A DNA stretch of 64,000 nucleotides from Holothuria scabra (GCA_037179385.1 CM074179.1:9424001-9488000); one strand, 5' to 3'; shown: positions 33,601-45,800, counted from the first letter of the stretch. Numbers and translations are program-made. The notes: generated from the sequence alone by a model not told the origin.

Positions 33601-33942
33601 CGTAAACAAACAGTAGATCAACCGTTGTTGCATGGCTAAAAATGGCGCTGTTTGGTCCAGTCATTTGGCATTTTACAGTAAGCCGATTTTTGGATACGGC
33701 ATGAATGTGATATGTAATGGATATTATGATATCAAAGGTATCTCTATTCTTGTTGGTTCTCAGTTCTTTGTTGGTGAAAGTAATATCCGAAGAGCTCCCA
33801 GAAATTCTAACCCACTCCAGTTCAACTTCTGGTCGGATTCCTGACACAGAACAAGTGAGATTGCCTTCACTTGTCACTTCTTTCACACATCGCTGCTGCT
33901 CGTTACATCCTTCCACAATCGGGTACAACACTGTTGGATTCA
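33601..33942 (-). CDS. Ig4 exon (C2-like) of the Ig-NACHT receptor
   Basis: A 342-nt exon, acceptor CTTCCTCCAAAG, donor TACG/GTAAGT, phase 1-1, the standard phase of Ig-domain exons. It reads GNLTCSVSGIRPEVELEW (first Cys and core Trp), then RLTVKCQMTG (second Cys), and ends with DLLFVY. The pattern CSVSGxRPxVxLxW resembles Ig2 of the same gene, so alternate domains appear duplicated. It is the membrane-proximal Ig domain. Confidence 0.88.
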
Positions 33943-34485
33943 CTTTGGAGGAAGTAAAAAAGTGTGACGTCATCTACTAAAACGTTTTCGTAATCATTAT
34001 ACCTTTATTTCAATCTACAGTTGAACAGATAATGATGAAGACTGGATTACAGATTGCAAGTCATTATAGCTCATTTCGCATAATGGCTCCACAAAAAAAA
34101 AAAACAAATTAAATGCTAACGGTAGTTCACAATTTTGAGCAGGGATGTGTTAGTAGATAACAAGAACAACAAGAACAAGAACAACAACTCCTCCCTGATT
34201 CGAATGTGCTGTAGTCAGGAAGAAACATTTCTGTTCTTAATTGTCTTTAATGCTTTTACCACCTCCGGTCAGAGAGCGAACTTTGTAGTTTTTGAAGGAA
34301 AACGTTCAAATTGGTATACGTACAACCACTGTTTAATAACTCCCTTGTGGATATTATACTAAGTAATATACCTATAATGAAGTGCAATGTTATTGAGATA
34401 TTATAAAGTAAGGGGCAATATGGTTAAAGCGCCATAGAAATGTTTGTAACATGGGCTTGAACAATACATATACATGAATACATAC

Positions 34486-35142
34486 CATAGACGATAACGT
34501 TGTGAAGTACATAACCATTTGTCACACCTTCGCTGTATATACAACTATACAGACCTTCATGCTGAATACCAACTCTCTGTAAGACCAAGGACCCATCTTC
34601 ATTGACACTGAAATCCTCAATAAACGATTTCGTGAAGCCTGCCTCAAACAGTATAGAATACAGAAGTGTATCGTATTTATCTGCAGAAGAACTTTTCTTT
34701 TTCCAGACTAGGAACAAAAAGTCATGTTCGTTACAGGACAACCGGAATGGTGATTCAAGTTCTACGAAAGTTGTTTTTGTCTGTGAAGCCGGGAAGGAAA
34801 AATTACTGTTCACATTTTGAACCAACAGAAAGGATTTATCTGTGGTCAGCATCTCAGGCAAACTCTTTGCCTTGCAACATAACAAAGTAAGTAATTTTGT
34901 CTGAAAGAATGACTCTGTCGTTTCAACACGTGACGTGTACCTAACCGAATCATTAGTTATAAATGACTCAGAAGGTAGAATGAAGTCTCCTTTCACTGTA
35001 GGTGCAACCCATGTTAAGTTGATTGGCGGTCGAGCATGTCCGATGAAGCAGTTAAATGGAGATGGTTGCAGAATTTCAACGAAGCAAGGTTGGCTCGTGT
35101 TCCCACATTCACCAATAACAGGATATGGCGGTGAGGGTTTTC
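34486..35142 (-). CDS. Ig2+Ig3 exon of the Ig-NACHT receptor
   Basis: A single 657-nt exon, acceptor TTGTTTGCAG, donor TATG/GTATGT, phase 1-1, encoding two Ig domains without an intron between them. Ig2: PFNCFIGHARPPINLTW (Cys, Trp) and LTLLCCKA (second Cys). Ig3: PFRLSCNEHDFLFLVW (Cys, Trp) and HEGLYSCIYSEG (canonical YxC), ending VLHNVIVY. NxT/S sequons such as NLT are present. Ig2 is C2-like and Ig3 V-like. This is expected to be extracellular. Confidence 0.9.
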
Positions 35143-36089
35143 CTGCAAACAATTAGGTGAACGACTTATGAAGTTAAATTTTACAACATCTTTTTGAAAC
35201 ATTTGCGACATTAAAGTTGGCTGAAAAAAATCGTTGTTTTAAGATGGTGCAAGAGGAGGGGGGGGGGGCAATCGGCAGGCAACCTCCTAAAATTACACAA
35301 AACTTACTTTTTACTTCGGAGGCCGTCGTTTCGCCTTGTCGTTTGCACATCTGTTGCATTGCCTTAAAAGTGTTACAAGAATGCAAGTTATTTTTCTGCT
35401 AATACGAAAAAGGTGATAACAGGGGTTGAGAACATGGGGAGGGGTACGGGGGAATATTATGTTAGGAGAACACCCAGGAACACTTAATGCATGTCCCGCA
35501 TTTAATTCATAGATCTCCTTTCAAATTTTTTAGTACCAATGCAAGCCTCGTTTCAGGGAACAGGTAATGTGTTACCGTTACATTGTAAAAATTCGAACAA
35601 CAATTTTGCATAGTTTTTATTTGACTGTTTACATGATATGAATATTTCTAGTTTATAATCATACACAATCTGATTAAATAACATTTGTTGTAATGCTTTT
35701 ACAAGGACTGAAACTTAGATTCAAATGTCACAAGTTGGTACTCGCACTTAGTGAAGAATCACTTTTACTCGGCACCATTTCGGCACCTCTTCAACGTTTT
35801 GCCCGAAAAGTAAAAGTGGTACATTTTATCTGGTAAACATTCAGATTTTATAATGGTTTTTACAAAAATCAAATTTATTCATTAAAATCTTAAAAACATA
35901 CCGCGGATTTTTAAATATTTGTTAAAAGGAAAGCCACGTTCAATCCAGAAGTCATCCCCTTTATCGTGGCTTCCTAATGTTGCCACCTGTCTGTAAAACC
36001 TTGCCGCCACCAGGGGAAAAAGAAACGTTGGTCTTCGTTCACCGGAGTCCCCGACAAAAAAATCCTAAATCCACCCCTGCGGTACAACG

Positions 36090-37135
36090 TCTAAACTGGG
36101 GGGAAAGGAGCTGGGCAGAAGGAAAGTGGTGTACCAGGATCATGAGCAGAGGGTTTTGTCCGTTGAGAGGGAGTATCATTCCGTTGGTGCTCCCCTGCCC
36201 TGTTTAGAAACAGTGCACCTCATAGCTAGAGGCCCATGAAGGCATACTGTCTCATGAGGGAAACGCTACGTATTTTGTCAACAGTAGGGGACGTTTCGCG
36301 GTCCAGTGCTGGGGACCAGTACCAGACCATATTCGATTACCTAGTTTTTCAGGTTCATCCCAAGAACGAACTATGTGTCGGAAGTGTGGCGTGTTGTTCA
36401 CAGCAGGTCACTTGACTACCGCCGGCGAGACCTGTTGTGACGAATCGCACATTATATCATCATGACTAATCTCAAGCGCCTCCGGTGGCGTCTTGGAGAT
36501 GGCTATGGCCCCTCATTGGATGCACTCAGTGGGAGAGCGTACCTTACGTGCTTTGGCAGTGTGGTTTTGTCGACCTCCTTTGAGGGTGGTTTCAATCCCT
36601 GGCTGATCACCTCACTTCTTACCTCAGCGGTGAGCCAGGACTATGAACAGCCTTTCTCCACCGCCATGCAATACCAACGATTGTAAAATATTTACCTTTG
36701 TTTCGGCCACCATTAAGCTGGCCTTGTGGAGAGACCGATGTAATATTGTTTTTAGGTGGGAGGGGAAATTTGTGGATGTCGTTCTTCCTTTGGTGAAGAC
36801 AGAGGTAAAGGGTCACGGTAGAAGCTGACCACGTTCGCCTAATGAGGGCAACATTCGGCAGGCGGTGGGTTTCTCTCGTTTCGGTGAGGGTGTTCCGAGT
36901 GATAGTTTATCTGTAACTGTGTAGTTTGGTTCCTTTCACCATTTTTCGTGTTTGTTAACGGTTGGTGGGGTAGTTACGTATGTTGGCCTCAGATATTTTT
37001 GTTTGTTATTTTAGGCATTTCGGTGTTTAAAGTTGTAAATAGTTCAAAGTTGTGTTCTATCAGGTTCGTTTTTTTTTTTTTAAATTTATTTATTTTTTTG
37101 ACAGTGTCCGTTTCCTAGCACTTAAAAAGCAAAAC
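36090..37135 (+). pseudogene. L1/Tx1-like LINE fragment (copy D) in the receptor intron
   Basis: From about 36100 the sequence matches the C-terminal third of the LINE ORF2 (RRKVVYQ, then DYRRRDLL, LKRLRWRLGDG, WRDRCNIVF) with several frameshifts. It ends with a VIVYL stop near 36915 and a 3'UTR to the AAAAAGCA terminus near 37130. It lies in the intron between the Ig1 and Ig2 exons, antisense to the receptor gene. Immediately upstream, at about 36060-36078, ATCCTAAATCCACCCCTG looks like one end of another CAGGGG-type transposon. Confidence 0.85.
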
Positions 37136-37325
37136 GTCTAAACTCAGCCAGCACGGTTGAATATAGACCTTTTCAATAACAACTCGTCTTGCCGCATGTG
37201 TTTCCTTTTCTGCTATTAGAAAAGGAGAAATATTATAGGTCTTACGAAACTGCAACCATGATTGTTCGAAAAGACAGATTAAGCAAAAAGCATTTTTGTT
37301 AACTTTTAACAGAAAAACAACGTAC

Positions 37326-37646
37326 CCGTAGCTATAACTGATATTACAAAACGAAAAGGATCTTCATCAGTCTTAGACTGAAATTTCAGAACAGCAAACT
37401 CCCGATCATGTATGGCTGCAACATTGTTTATTATCAATGAACCATTCGGAGAGATATCAAATTCCCGAGACATGTATCCAGGTCCTCCTTTCTTTGATTC
37501 GACATATTCTAAGATAGGCTTCCCAAGCACCGTATCGGAGGAACCGTACCAAAATACACCATAAAACCCTTCTTCGAAAAGGCAGTTAATCATTTCACTA
37601 TTTCCTAGTTGAAGATATTGTGGAGAAATACAACCATCTTCAAGAC
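37326..37646 (-). CDS. Ig1 exon (divergent V-like) of the Ig-NACHT receptor
   Basis: A 321-nt exon, acceptor TTTCTTGACAG, donor ACGG/GTACGT, phase 1-1. It reads LGNSEMINCLFEEGFYGVFW (first Cys and core Trp), GYMSREFDISPNGSLIINNV (typical F/G strand approach), then HDREFAVLKF where YxC is expected, so the second cysteine is missing. It may be a disulfide-free Ig domain. Its assignment to the same gene rests on strand, phase and position; the signal-peptide exon before it was not found. Confidence 0.8.
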
Positions 37647-37930
37647 CTGTCAAGAAACAAAACCATTAAATAAGTTCCTCAGCAGTTCATCATGCAAGTA
37701 ACTAACGGTACAAATGTATTATGGTATGGATGTGTCACTGAATTTATTCACTGACCACTTCATTTGTCTCAGTTTCAAAACATTTGAATTGTGTTTGTGG
37801 GACTACGTACAAATGGTAGATCACAAAAAGAATATTAAAAGAGATGGTGATAGCAACAAGACAAATGGACAAAACATGGTCCATGAAAGTGAAAACGCGG
37901 TATCCAAACATAGTATTTAGTTTTTAAGGC

Positions 37931-38620
37931 AGGTTGACACTGGGAAGTTCTCAGGACACATATGTGGCAACATGTTGCAGATGCTCCAAAAGCACATCTG
38001 AATCCTCTGTTCCTTCAAAAATTATATATATATTTTGCCCCTGCGTAGGCTACAATAAAGTGGACACATGTAGCAGACAAAAGTTGCGACACCCGTTGCA
38101 ACATTTACAGCCCGAGGAAATTAGGAATTTTTGAAGGAACAGAGGATTCAGATGTGCTTTGGGAGCATCTGCAACAAAGTTTGCATTTCATGCTGAGAGA
38201 GAGAGAGAGAGAGAGGAGCGCAAAAAACACTTGCTTTGGACAGATTTCAGCTTTCCATTGAATTAACATTTTATTGCAAGGTAGTAATGCATTTTTGGCA
38301 GCGGTAGTCCCACAATTTCACCGGCGAGCGTCCACGTTCCTCCATCGGGGTGTAGCAGTCTCACTCAGAGATCAGTCCCAACACACCTTCATCGATACAG
38401 TTTTTACCTTTTATGTTTTCTGCCTTCCTTTTTTATTTGTTCTTTTGAATGTTTCAGCCACGATGGAGGGGGTTCTCAAGTAAGGATGGAGAAGGTTTTA
38501 CGTGGAGCAGGGTGGAGCGGGTCTTTCACTAGATTGAGTGGAGAGTGTATGCAGGGGGAGAGATGTGAGGGATAGGCATGTTGCAACACATGTGTCCTGA
38601 ATTGTGTCCAGTGTAAACAG
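37931..38620. mobile_element. Foldback/MITE-like element with nested inverted repeats
   Basis: Outer inverted ends: TTGACACTGGGAAG and TCAGGACACATATGTGGCAA (about 37934-37970) against the complement of 38577-38618 (TTTACACTGGACAC, TCAGGACACATGTGTTGCAA). An inner inverted repeat of 50 bp, 37974-38023 against 38126-38175, pairs at 49 of 50 positions. A (GA)n tract lies at about 38195-38213. No transposase and no convincing target duplication were found. Confidence 0.75.
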
Positions 38621-39500
38621 ATCTTTACAGTTCAACTTACGCAATTTACGTGTTACCAATCATAAATGCTGCAAAAAATTAATGCTTCCAAGATTTATTA
38701 GAGAAGTTTATGAGAGCTAAGCAAATAATGTAGGGTTAAGACAGATGTGGAGAACACATGTTCGTTAGAGATGAGATCTACCGTACATGTTATCAAATTG
38801 AAACATTTTGCAATTATATTGGAAGGAATAAAGTCAAGAAAAATGAAAACTCTAACTACATTGTACTTTTACGTATTTTCTGGAGCCCGTTAACCCACAA
38901 CACAAAGCAATTCATACCTGAGATGATACTAAACATAAAAAATATTATTGTATATCTGACACCCATCTTGCAAGGTCTCCCAAGTTCCTATGGAAGAGAA
39001 AAGTAGCATTTTAAAAACGAAACCAAGTAATCGTAGTGGAATACCTACTGTGCATATTCATACATTTTTTCCCCTTTTTTTTTACTCATACTTTTTTCCC
39101 GGGTACATATTCGGAAGACAGTCCCATTGTATCACAAAAATGATTTCTTGTGATAAAGTGTTTGTAGTTGGGGACAAAGTGACTTATAAAAGTAGGCGTA
39201 TTAGAGTCAACTAGTCTTTCTCTAAAAGTTGTCCTTAGAGGCTACCGTACACTGTTCCACCCATCAGCAATCAACTTTTAGGAATGAAATGTTTTTCACT
39301 TTGACTTAACCGGGAACTGGAATCAACACTTCTGCTGCCTCTCAATTCATGTCGTTAGCCACAATGCAGTTACGATGTGAAAGATTTTACAGCAACCTTG
39401 ATGGATTTGCTAAGAAAGCACTTCTTGGCTTTCGCTCATTTAAAACTTGATTTCTCCTTTTCAGTTTAGAATTTCTATGGGTGGAAAATAATCAATTATC
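38621..39500. other. Gene-free stretch upstream of the plus-strand Ig exon
   Basis: No minus-strand signal-peptide exon could be supported here. Apart from a TATA-like site at 39185 nothing is recognised. Confidence 0.45.
39185..39192 (+). promoter_or_regulatory. Possible TATA box
   Basis: TATAAAAG lies about 316 bp before the ATG of the plus-strand Ig exon (39501). Position and orientation would allow a transcript with a ~290-nt leader; this is a motif match only. Confidence 0.3.
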
Positions 39501-39840
39501 ATGATGTTGTTCTTTTGGAAATTCCCGCCAGTCTCTATTGTTTCTCTTTTTATAAGTGTTTTACTGTGTGCTACAGCTATAGATTATCACAGTGTTGTGC
39601 TTTGGGAATCTTTGACTTTGGACTGCCCAGGGGAACACGGAGGTAGTAATCGGTGGAGACATGACGGTGTACAAATTGCTTACAATACTTTGCTAATAGA
39701 TCGTTCCATTGAAGATAATATTTCAATATTATTTGAAAATTATTCGTTGCTGATTGAGGAGGTTTCAATTGAACATGGTGGTATTTACCAATGTATACGT
39801 GACTCCCAAGTAGTGATTGAACATAAAGTTGTAGTCAAAG
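39501..39840 (+). CDS. Signal peptide + Ig domain exon (first exon of a divergent gene)
   Basis: From ATG 39501 the frame gives a charged start, a hydrophobic core (VSIVSLFISVLLCATA, residues ~11-26) and one V-like Ig domain: SLTLDCPGEHGGSNRW (first Cys, core Trp), NYSLLIEEVSIEHGGIYQC (second Cys), then VVIEHKVVVK. It ends at AAAG/GTTTGT in phase 1, the phase used by all Ig exons of the minus-strand receptor, and its HGGIYQC region resembles Ig3 (HEGLYSC) of that gene. No following plus-strand exon was found to 64000, so the rest of the protein is unknown. It could start a related receptor, or be a displaced N-terminal exon after a local inversion. Confidence 0.8.
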
Positions 39841-42800
39841 GTTTGTATCTTCTTCAATCCATGACGTAACGCCTTTCTGCGCTTATCTCCAAAATATTGC
39901 GCAGAAATCACAAAATATAAGATAAGAATACAATGCCCTAAAAATACCTTCATTTGTTGTTGTAGTTTGTAATATGCATATCTCTGTGGAGTTAACAATA
40001 ACTAATATTAATTCATTGCAATTAAAATTAAGTTATTTAATATACAGTGGAATATTTATGTTTAATTTAAGCCCAAATACACCGATAAAACAGAATTGGA
40101 AGGGGAAAAAAGCATGTGTTATCTAGGGAAACGTACCATGTAGAACTACTTGCACATTGACTAAAAGATAAAAAACATTTTCTTCTACAGGTAGAACAAA
40201 ATTTCAGGAATTGCTAACATATCGCAAAGCAACAAAACACAACTTTTTATATAAATTATCTTTTTGAAATGTCCCGAGAATTTATCGGAAGCACATTTGT
40301 TACCGACTGGTTTGGATATCACACAGCGCATTGACGAATAGAACTAAGTACATGCTTGCGAATAAATCTGAACACGATGTGACCTGTTTCTACCAAAGAT
40401 ATTATGAATTTTCATTTTAGATGATATTTATTTAAGAGAAAATGCCCGATATACTTCTAAGGCAGTTAAGATTAAAACCGACCTTCGTTAGATAATTAAG
40501 TGTATTGGAACTCGTCATTGGAAGCAACTTACAAGGTCTTGAAACAAAGACGAAAATGTTCAAAGAATATTCAAATTTAGTGAAGTCGGTTATTTTTACG
40601 TTTGAAATGAATTGGATGAAGGAAGAAGCTCAAACCTCAGATTAAATTGTTTGGGAACTGGTTACATATGAAAAGATGTATGTATTAATTTCCTTTATAT
40701 AAGAGGTACATTTTTAAGCTTATATGAACCCAACTCTTTTTGAAGTAAATTTTTCCTTCCACTGTTCTCTGAAAATGAAGATAAGATAATGTAGCGAAAT
40801 TGGAAAACGGAGAGCAGCATATGGAGATATTTTAACCTTTTTAAGATTTAGATCTAGGCTTGATGATTTTTGTTACTTTATTATGCCACTATAATGTCAT
40901 ATACAACCCATTTTAAGTATTACTCATTTATTTACCAGTTATTGTCATTTTCGCAAAGTGGTTCATGAAAATACTTTGTTTACATATTGTCCCTCACAAA
41001 ATAGTGAGTAGACTTATTTGAAGTACTCATTTTTCTTTCGTCGGGTCCATTTGTTTGATACCGTATAGTGTGTTTGAACTAATTTTAATGTGCTGATTTT
41101 GGACAAAGTAGGCTATTCTTAACGAATCCACCAAGAAAAATAATCGGATAAACAGAATACTGTTTTCTTTCTGTACGAAAACTAATTTTGACAATTGTTT
41201 ATAAAATAATTGTCAAGATATAAAAAATAAGACTGAAGAAGATTACGACAATTTTTCACTAATGAATCATGTAACTTCTTTATGCACAAACTATCATTAC
41301 ATAGCCTTCTGAAAACTCAAAGCAAGCATAGTTATTTATTTGTCGTCCTTAGGTATTAGTGGTATGATAAATTTGACGAAAAAATTTGCACATGTCTCAT
41401 TTTCGCTGATTTAAAATCTAGAAATTAGACTTGGTCACGTACAGTTAAAAAAGCGCCACTCACTTTTCGTATGAATTAAATGCAGTATTTCATCACCCTA
41501 AACTGCAATTTTACCCGTAGTCTTTAGAAATTCTTAACTGGTGCAGCTCTTCGATTGGTATCAAATGATAAAAACGGCTTGTGGAGTAGCTCGTTATATA
41601 CGGCATGTACTGAGATTGGGCCTTGTGTACGCAAGAGGGTATGCCCTTTAGCAATAAACTGGGATGGTATTTGTAAGGGTTGGAATTTTGTCTACATCTC
41701 CCGAGTCCTGAGTCTAGTCCGAGTGAAGAGGGTCCAAGTCAAGCCGAGTCCAGAAGGCCTCTAATCAGATCTGCATTCGAGTCAGCCAGGCTCCGAGTCC
41801 GGACCGAGGAGCCGAGTACGAGTCAGGCAGGAAATTTCCTGCAGTGAAAGGCAGGCATCGGTGTTGGTGGCGGGTGGTTGCGGAACCTAGCTGACTATCT
41901 GATAGGCTACCTGCATTCAACACAAATGCGAAGTATTCCAATTGATGAGGAGAGAAGAATGTCAAAATTAGGAGGATAATTAAAGGGCTAAACCTTTCAC
42001 CCCAAACTACAATTTTGGTACGGGGATACCGAAACTCTCAATTGGCTCAGCTCTTTGATTGGCAGCTAATTCAAACAATGCAGAGTACCAAAGCTTATAT
42101 TACACAGCATGAACGGTACCGAGAGTGTTTTGGTTTTATAAATTGAGTTTTCCTATACTCACCTTGAAGCAATAAACTGAGGATGTACCTGGATGGAAAT
42201 GAATTTCAGACAATTGTGGGAGGGGCTTCACTAAGAAGGTTAGGAGAATTGGTACTGTTTGGGGTGAGAAAACTGAGCCTTTAAGCTCAGGGCAAAGGAA
42301 AATGATGGGAGAGGGGCAAGAGACTTTGCTCCTAAATGGAGCGTTAACCACAAACTCCTAAGGGTGAGTGGATGGATTTAGACATCTGTGGGGGAGCTAG
42401 AAGTAAGAAAGTTGGGTTTATGGGAACTGTCTGGGACGATGAATAACTGCCTTTCACTCAACCAAATCCAAAATTTTGCCTCCTATTTGAAATATTACAT
42501 GGAATGAAAAACATCTTATAGACAACATTCCATCTTCTCAAATACAGAAAAAACGCCTTAAATACTTGTAAAATACAGCTTTTAACGTGTTGTTGTTCTG
42601 TTATATTATGTTGTTTGCTTGGTGAAACGTTTGGAGTCCATTTTGTGAAAAAAAAAAATTAAACCCAGCTGTAGCCTGGTAGAGATATCAAATATTCCAT
42701 CAACTAGCCCTGTTTTACAATTTATCTTGTTAAAGCACTTACAGAGAACAATACAAAAACAAACCACCTTATGATTTTGTGTAAATCAACCTCCTCACGG

Positions 42801-45800
42801 ATTTTTCATTTTCTGAAAGCTGCAGCTTACTTGTAAATAGTGGAGAAATAAAGACATATAAATAAACATAAATATTGCTTCGAAGAAGCCAGTTTATGAT
42901 GGCTCCTTTAACCAAAGAAGTGCGATGGGTCAGAGACGTCCTCCCCATTGGGGCCCACCCCACAAATTTTTTTCAACGGTGAAATTAAATTTTGTCCGAC
43001 AATGCGTTTTAAACCTTAAATACGTCGGGATTGTATGCAAATTGAGTGTTTGGAAATATATACCTCAACGTAAGTTTGTTAACCGCGCGTTGGCAGGGTT
43101 AGTCCAATTTGGTGGGGAAGACTGATCTCCGGGTTGTCTATTCACAGGTATCTATTTCATATCATTTTATTTCTTTCTTTTCACAATATTTAATAGTAAT
43201 TAATACCAATGTACCGAAATATAGATCGAACATTAACGTAATATCAAGATATTGAAAAGGGAAGGAATCTATACAAGTATTGTGCTCCCAAAAAGGAGAG
43301 AGAGAGAATAGGAGAGAAATAAAAAAATATTACAAGCTGAGAACATGACAATGTACACTCTTAAGCCACAGGTGTTAAATTTAACCAGGATCGGCGTTTT
43401 GTTTACTTCAACACAATACTAGTTAGGTTACCTAGTTTAACTAACCCAAATCCTAGTTACTTTATTCCATTTTGTTCAAACAGGATTTGTATTAGTTTAA
43501 ATGGGATATCGTGCAAAATTTAACCAGGTTTGTATTGGAGTAAATAGAACAACGATTTTGGTAAAAGTTAACCTCGGTTTTTTTTTTTTTTTTTGTTAAA
43601 AAAGTAAGGACAGGTGATATCAAATAAATATCTGTAATACCTGTCTGCTTGAACACCCTTGATCTCTTTGTCAGTACCACCCACTCTACCCCATTCTCGT
43701 CCCACTTGCACTGCCTTCACCCCCATACTAACATGCCCACACTTTCATTCCTACACTGCAACGCCCCTTCCCCAGCCCCTTTCAGCTCGAGGGTCACACG
43801 TTTCGGATTTATTTCAAGCTCTTCAGATGAAACATCAGCTTTCGAGCAATGTCTCCACCTGGTGGTAAAGGTTCACTTCTAATGCAAGAGGTAAGACTAG
43901 CTCACTTTATCCCACCATTTCATCCAGTCGTATCAGTTCAGTTTATCTGGTAGACCTAATTATCTGATCATTTCAAATTTTTTTTATCATTTTTTTAAGG
44001 TGACAATTAATTTCAAATGAAAGTTAAAAAAAAAAAAAGGCTGAGTCAGTTCCGTTTACAAACATGTGACTGATATTTCCAGTTTCTTGTTTTTGACTGA
44101 CGATCTGAGAACGCTCCACGCTAACTGAGCGCGCTACTGTTCCAAAAGACCATCACTTTACACGGGTCAATCAAAATGTTTTTGCACGACATATACGCGT
44201 GTGATGGGTAAACTTGAACAATGGGAATTATCCACCAACTAGGAGAAATGTGGATTTGCCATCGGCAACATTATAGGTGAACAAAGGTCCCATAGTTCGT
44301 TGTCATTAAAATGCTGTTGAATTAGTACAGGAACCAGACTGGTTGTTTACTGACTTAGTGCGGTGGTTCTCCAGTGGATCGTGTATTGACAAGGTAACAT
44401 CTATCGAAGCGAAAGCACGATGATGAATATATTAAAAACTGAATAAACCATGACAAGTTAAAAGCGCGCTCGCAATGAGACAAAACTGATCAGTAAGACC
44501 AGGTTTTGTTTGGGAGGTTGGCGAATGGATGGCGTTATCGACGGCTTGTGTGATGGGGTCTCATGGGATAATTTTTGGAATATTCATAGTGGAAGTGAAG
44601 TCACCTCAACTTGAAGTATTCCAGCACACTGTCCTGTTACATGACTGGCTCTTACATTCATGTGACATTATTTGATCTCCAAAAGTGAAACTCACCAGAG
44701 GTAGCTGCTGGGTTTACATACAATAGGCAATCAGTTAAGTCCTAAAATATTGCCAAAGATTCGCCAAAGGAAAATAAAAAGAAAATTGTTCGATATAGAC
44801 TAGTTGTTGCTTCAAAATCATTTTTGGGCGACTGCTCTTGCCCTTTGAGTAGTGTCAGTCGAAATCTTGTGCAACACATAATTCGGAGTCTATTTATGTT
44901 CCGTTACAACGAATTTTGCAGAACTGGATTGGTGGAGCAATGGCCGTTTGACCTTCTCACCACCAATTCCTATTTTTATAGGTGGTCGTGTTGAAAGCAA
45001 AATCGTCATATGGCAAGAGATCGAAAATCTCGAAACCAACAAAAAAGGCATACCTATAGCAATATTTTACGACGAATTAGGGAAGGTCTTATTTCCAATC
45101 TGAACAAGCCTCTTTCCGTTAAGCACAAACGTTCACCCATTGATTAGAAAAACATCATACTTGCGTCTTGCAGGGCCTCGCGGCAGCGTGTCTTACTCCA
45201 CCAATGCCTGCCTTGTTTTGAAATGATGAAAGCGTTCTGCATTTCTGGTTCTTACAGTCCTCAGGCTTATGGCCGTAGAAAGCGCACTCGGTAACTTTAG
45301 AACCATGCATCCGATATTAAAAGGCAGATAATGAAAGGTGTTAGTTGAAGTCGTGTACTATACAGTGTATATTCCCAACTTTTTCAATTTTGAGGATGTA
45401 CGATTCTGTCCGGTTCGACGCATATTATCTACAATCACACCTTTCAAATAACGTAAAACTTACCATAGGCCTATATCGACATAATCCGCAGGAAAAAATC
45501 CTATACACAACTAACATCTCACCTACTGAGTACATGTAGCAAATGCATTACCAATATGACTGAAAAACGCCCATTTTATTTGTACAGACACACATTGCAA
45601 TTTACAATACCGTACTTTAGACTTTGCCCCAACTGAATATATAACAATGCAAACACAATTTGATAACTACAAACCTCATAAATATTACGAGGCATTCAAA
45701 ATTACACGAGAGTATTTCTTGTTATGAGTAGGCTAAGTGACAAAAGGGAGATGCTACAGACTTTAACCGGGGTATCAAAATACCAAAGCGTAGATCCGGA

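Larger units (their letters stand above)
25540..37646 (-). other. Split gene: Ig x4 - transmembrane - NACHT - LRR receptor
   Basis: Eight minus-strand exons can be joined with GT-AG borders and a fully consistent phase chain: Ig1 (1-1), Ig2+3 (1-1), Ig4 (1-1), TM (1-1), juxtamembrane (1-0), linker (0-1), NACHT (1-0), LRR (0-2). They sum to about 3.25 kb, or ~1080 residues. The predicted protein has extracellular Ig domains, one membrane span, and a cytosolic NACHT ATPase followed by leucine-rich repeats. A signal-peptide exon upstream of 37646 and further LRR exons below 25540 were not found, so both ends are open. The introns contain a hAT-like element (26553-27825), a MITE (30699-31280) and an antisense LINE piece (36090-37135). 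Expected role: surface-sensing immune receptor; the ligand is unknown. Confidence 0.85.

Noticed and set aside
38621..39500. Search for a minus-strand signal-peptide exon of the Ig-NACHT gene (e.g. donor-like GTAAGTT on the minus strand near 38637)
   Set aside because: The sequence before the donor does not encode a start Met plus hydrophobic core.
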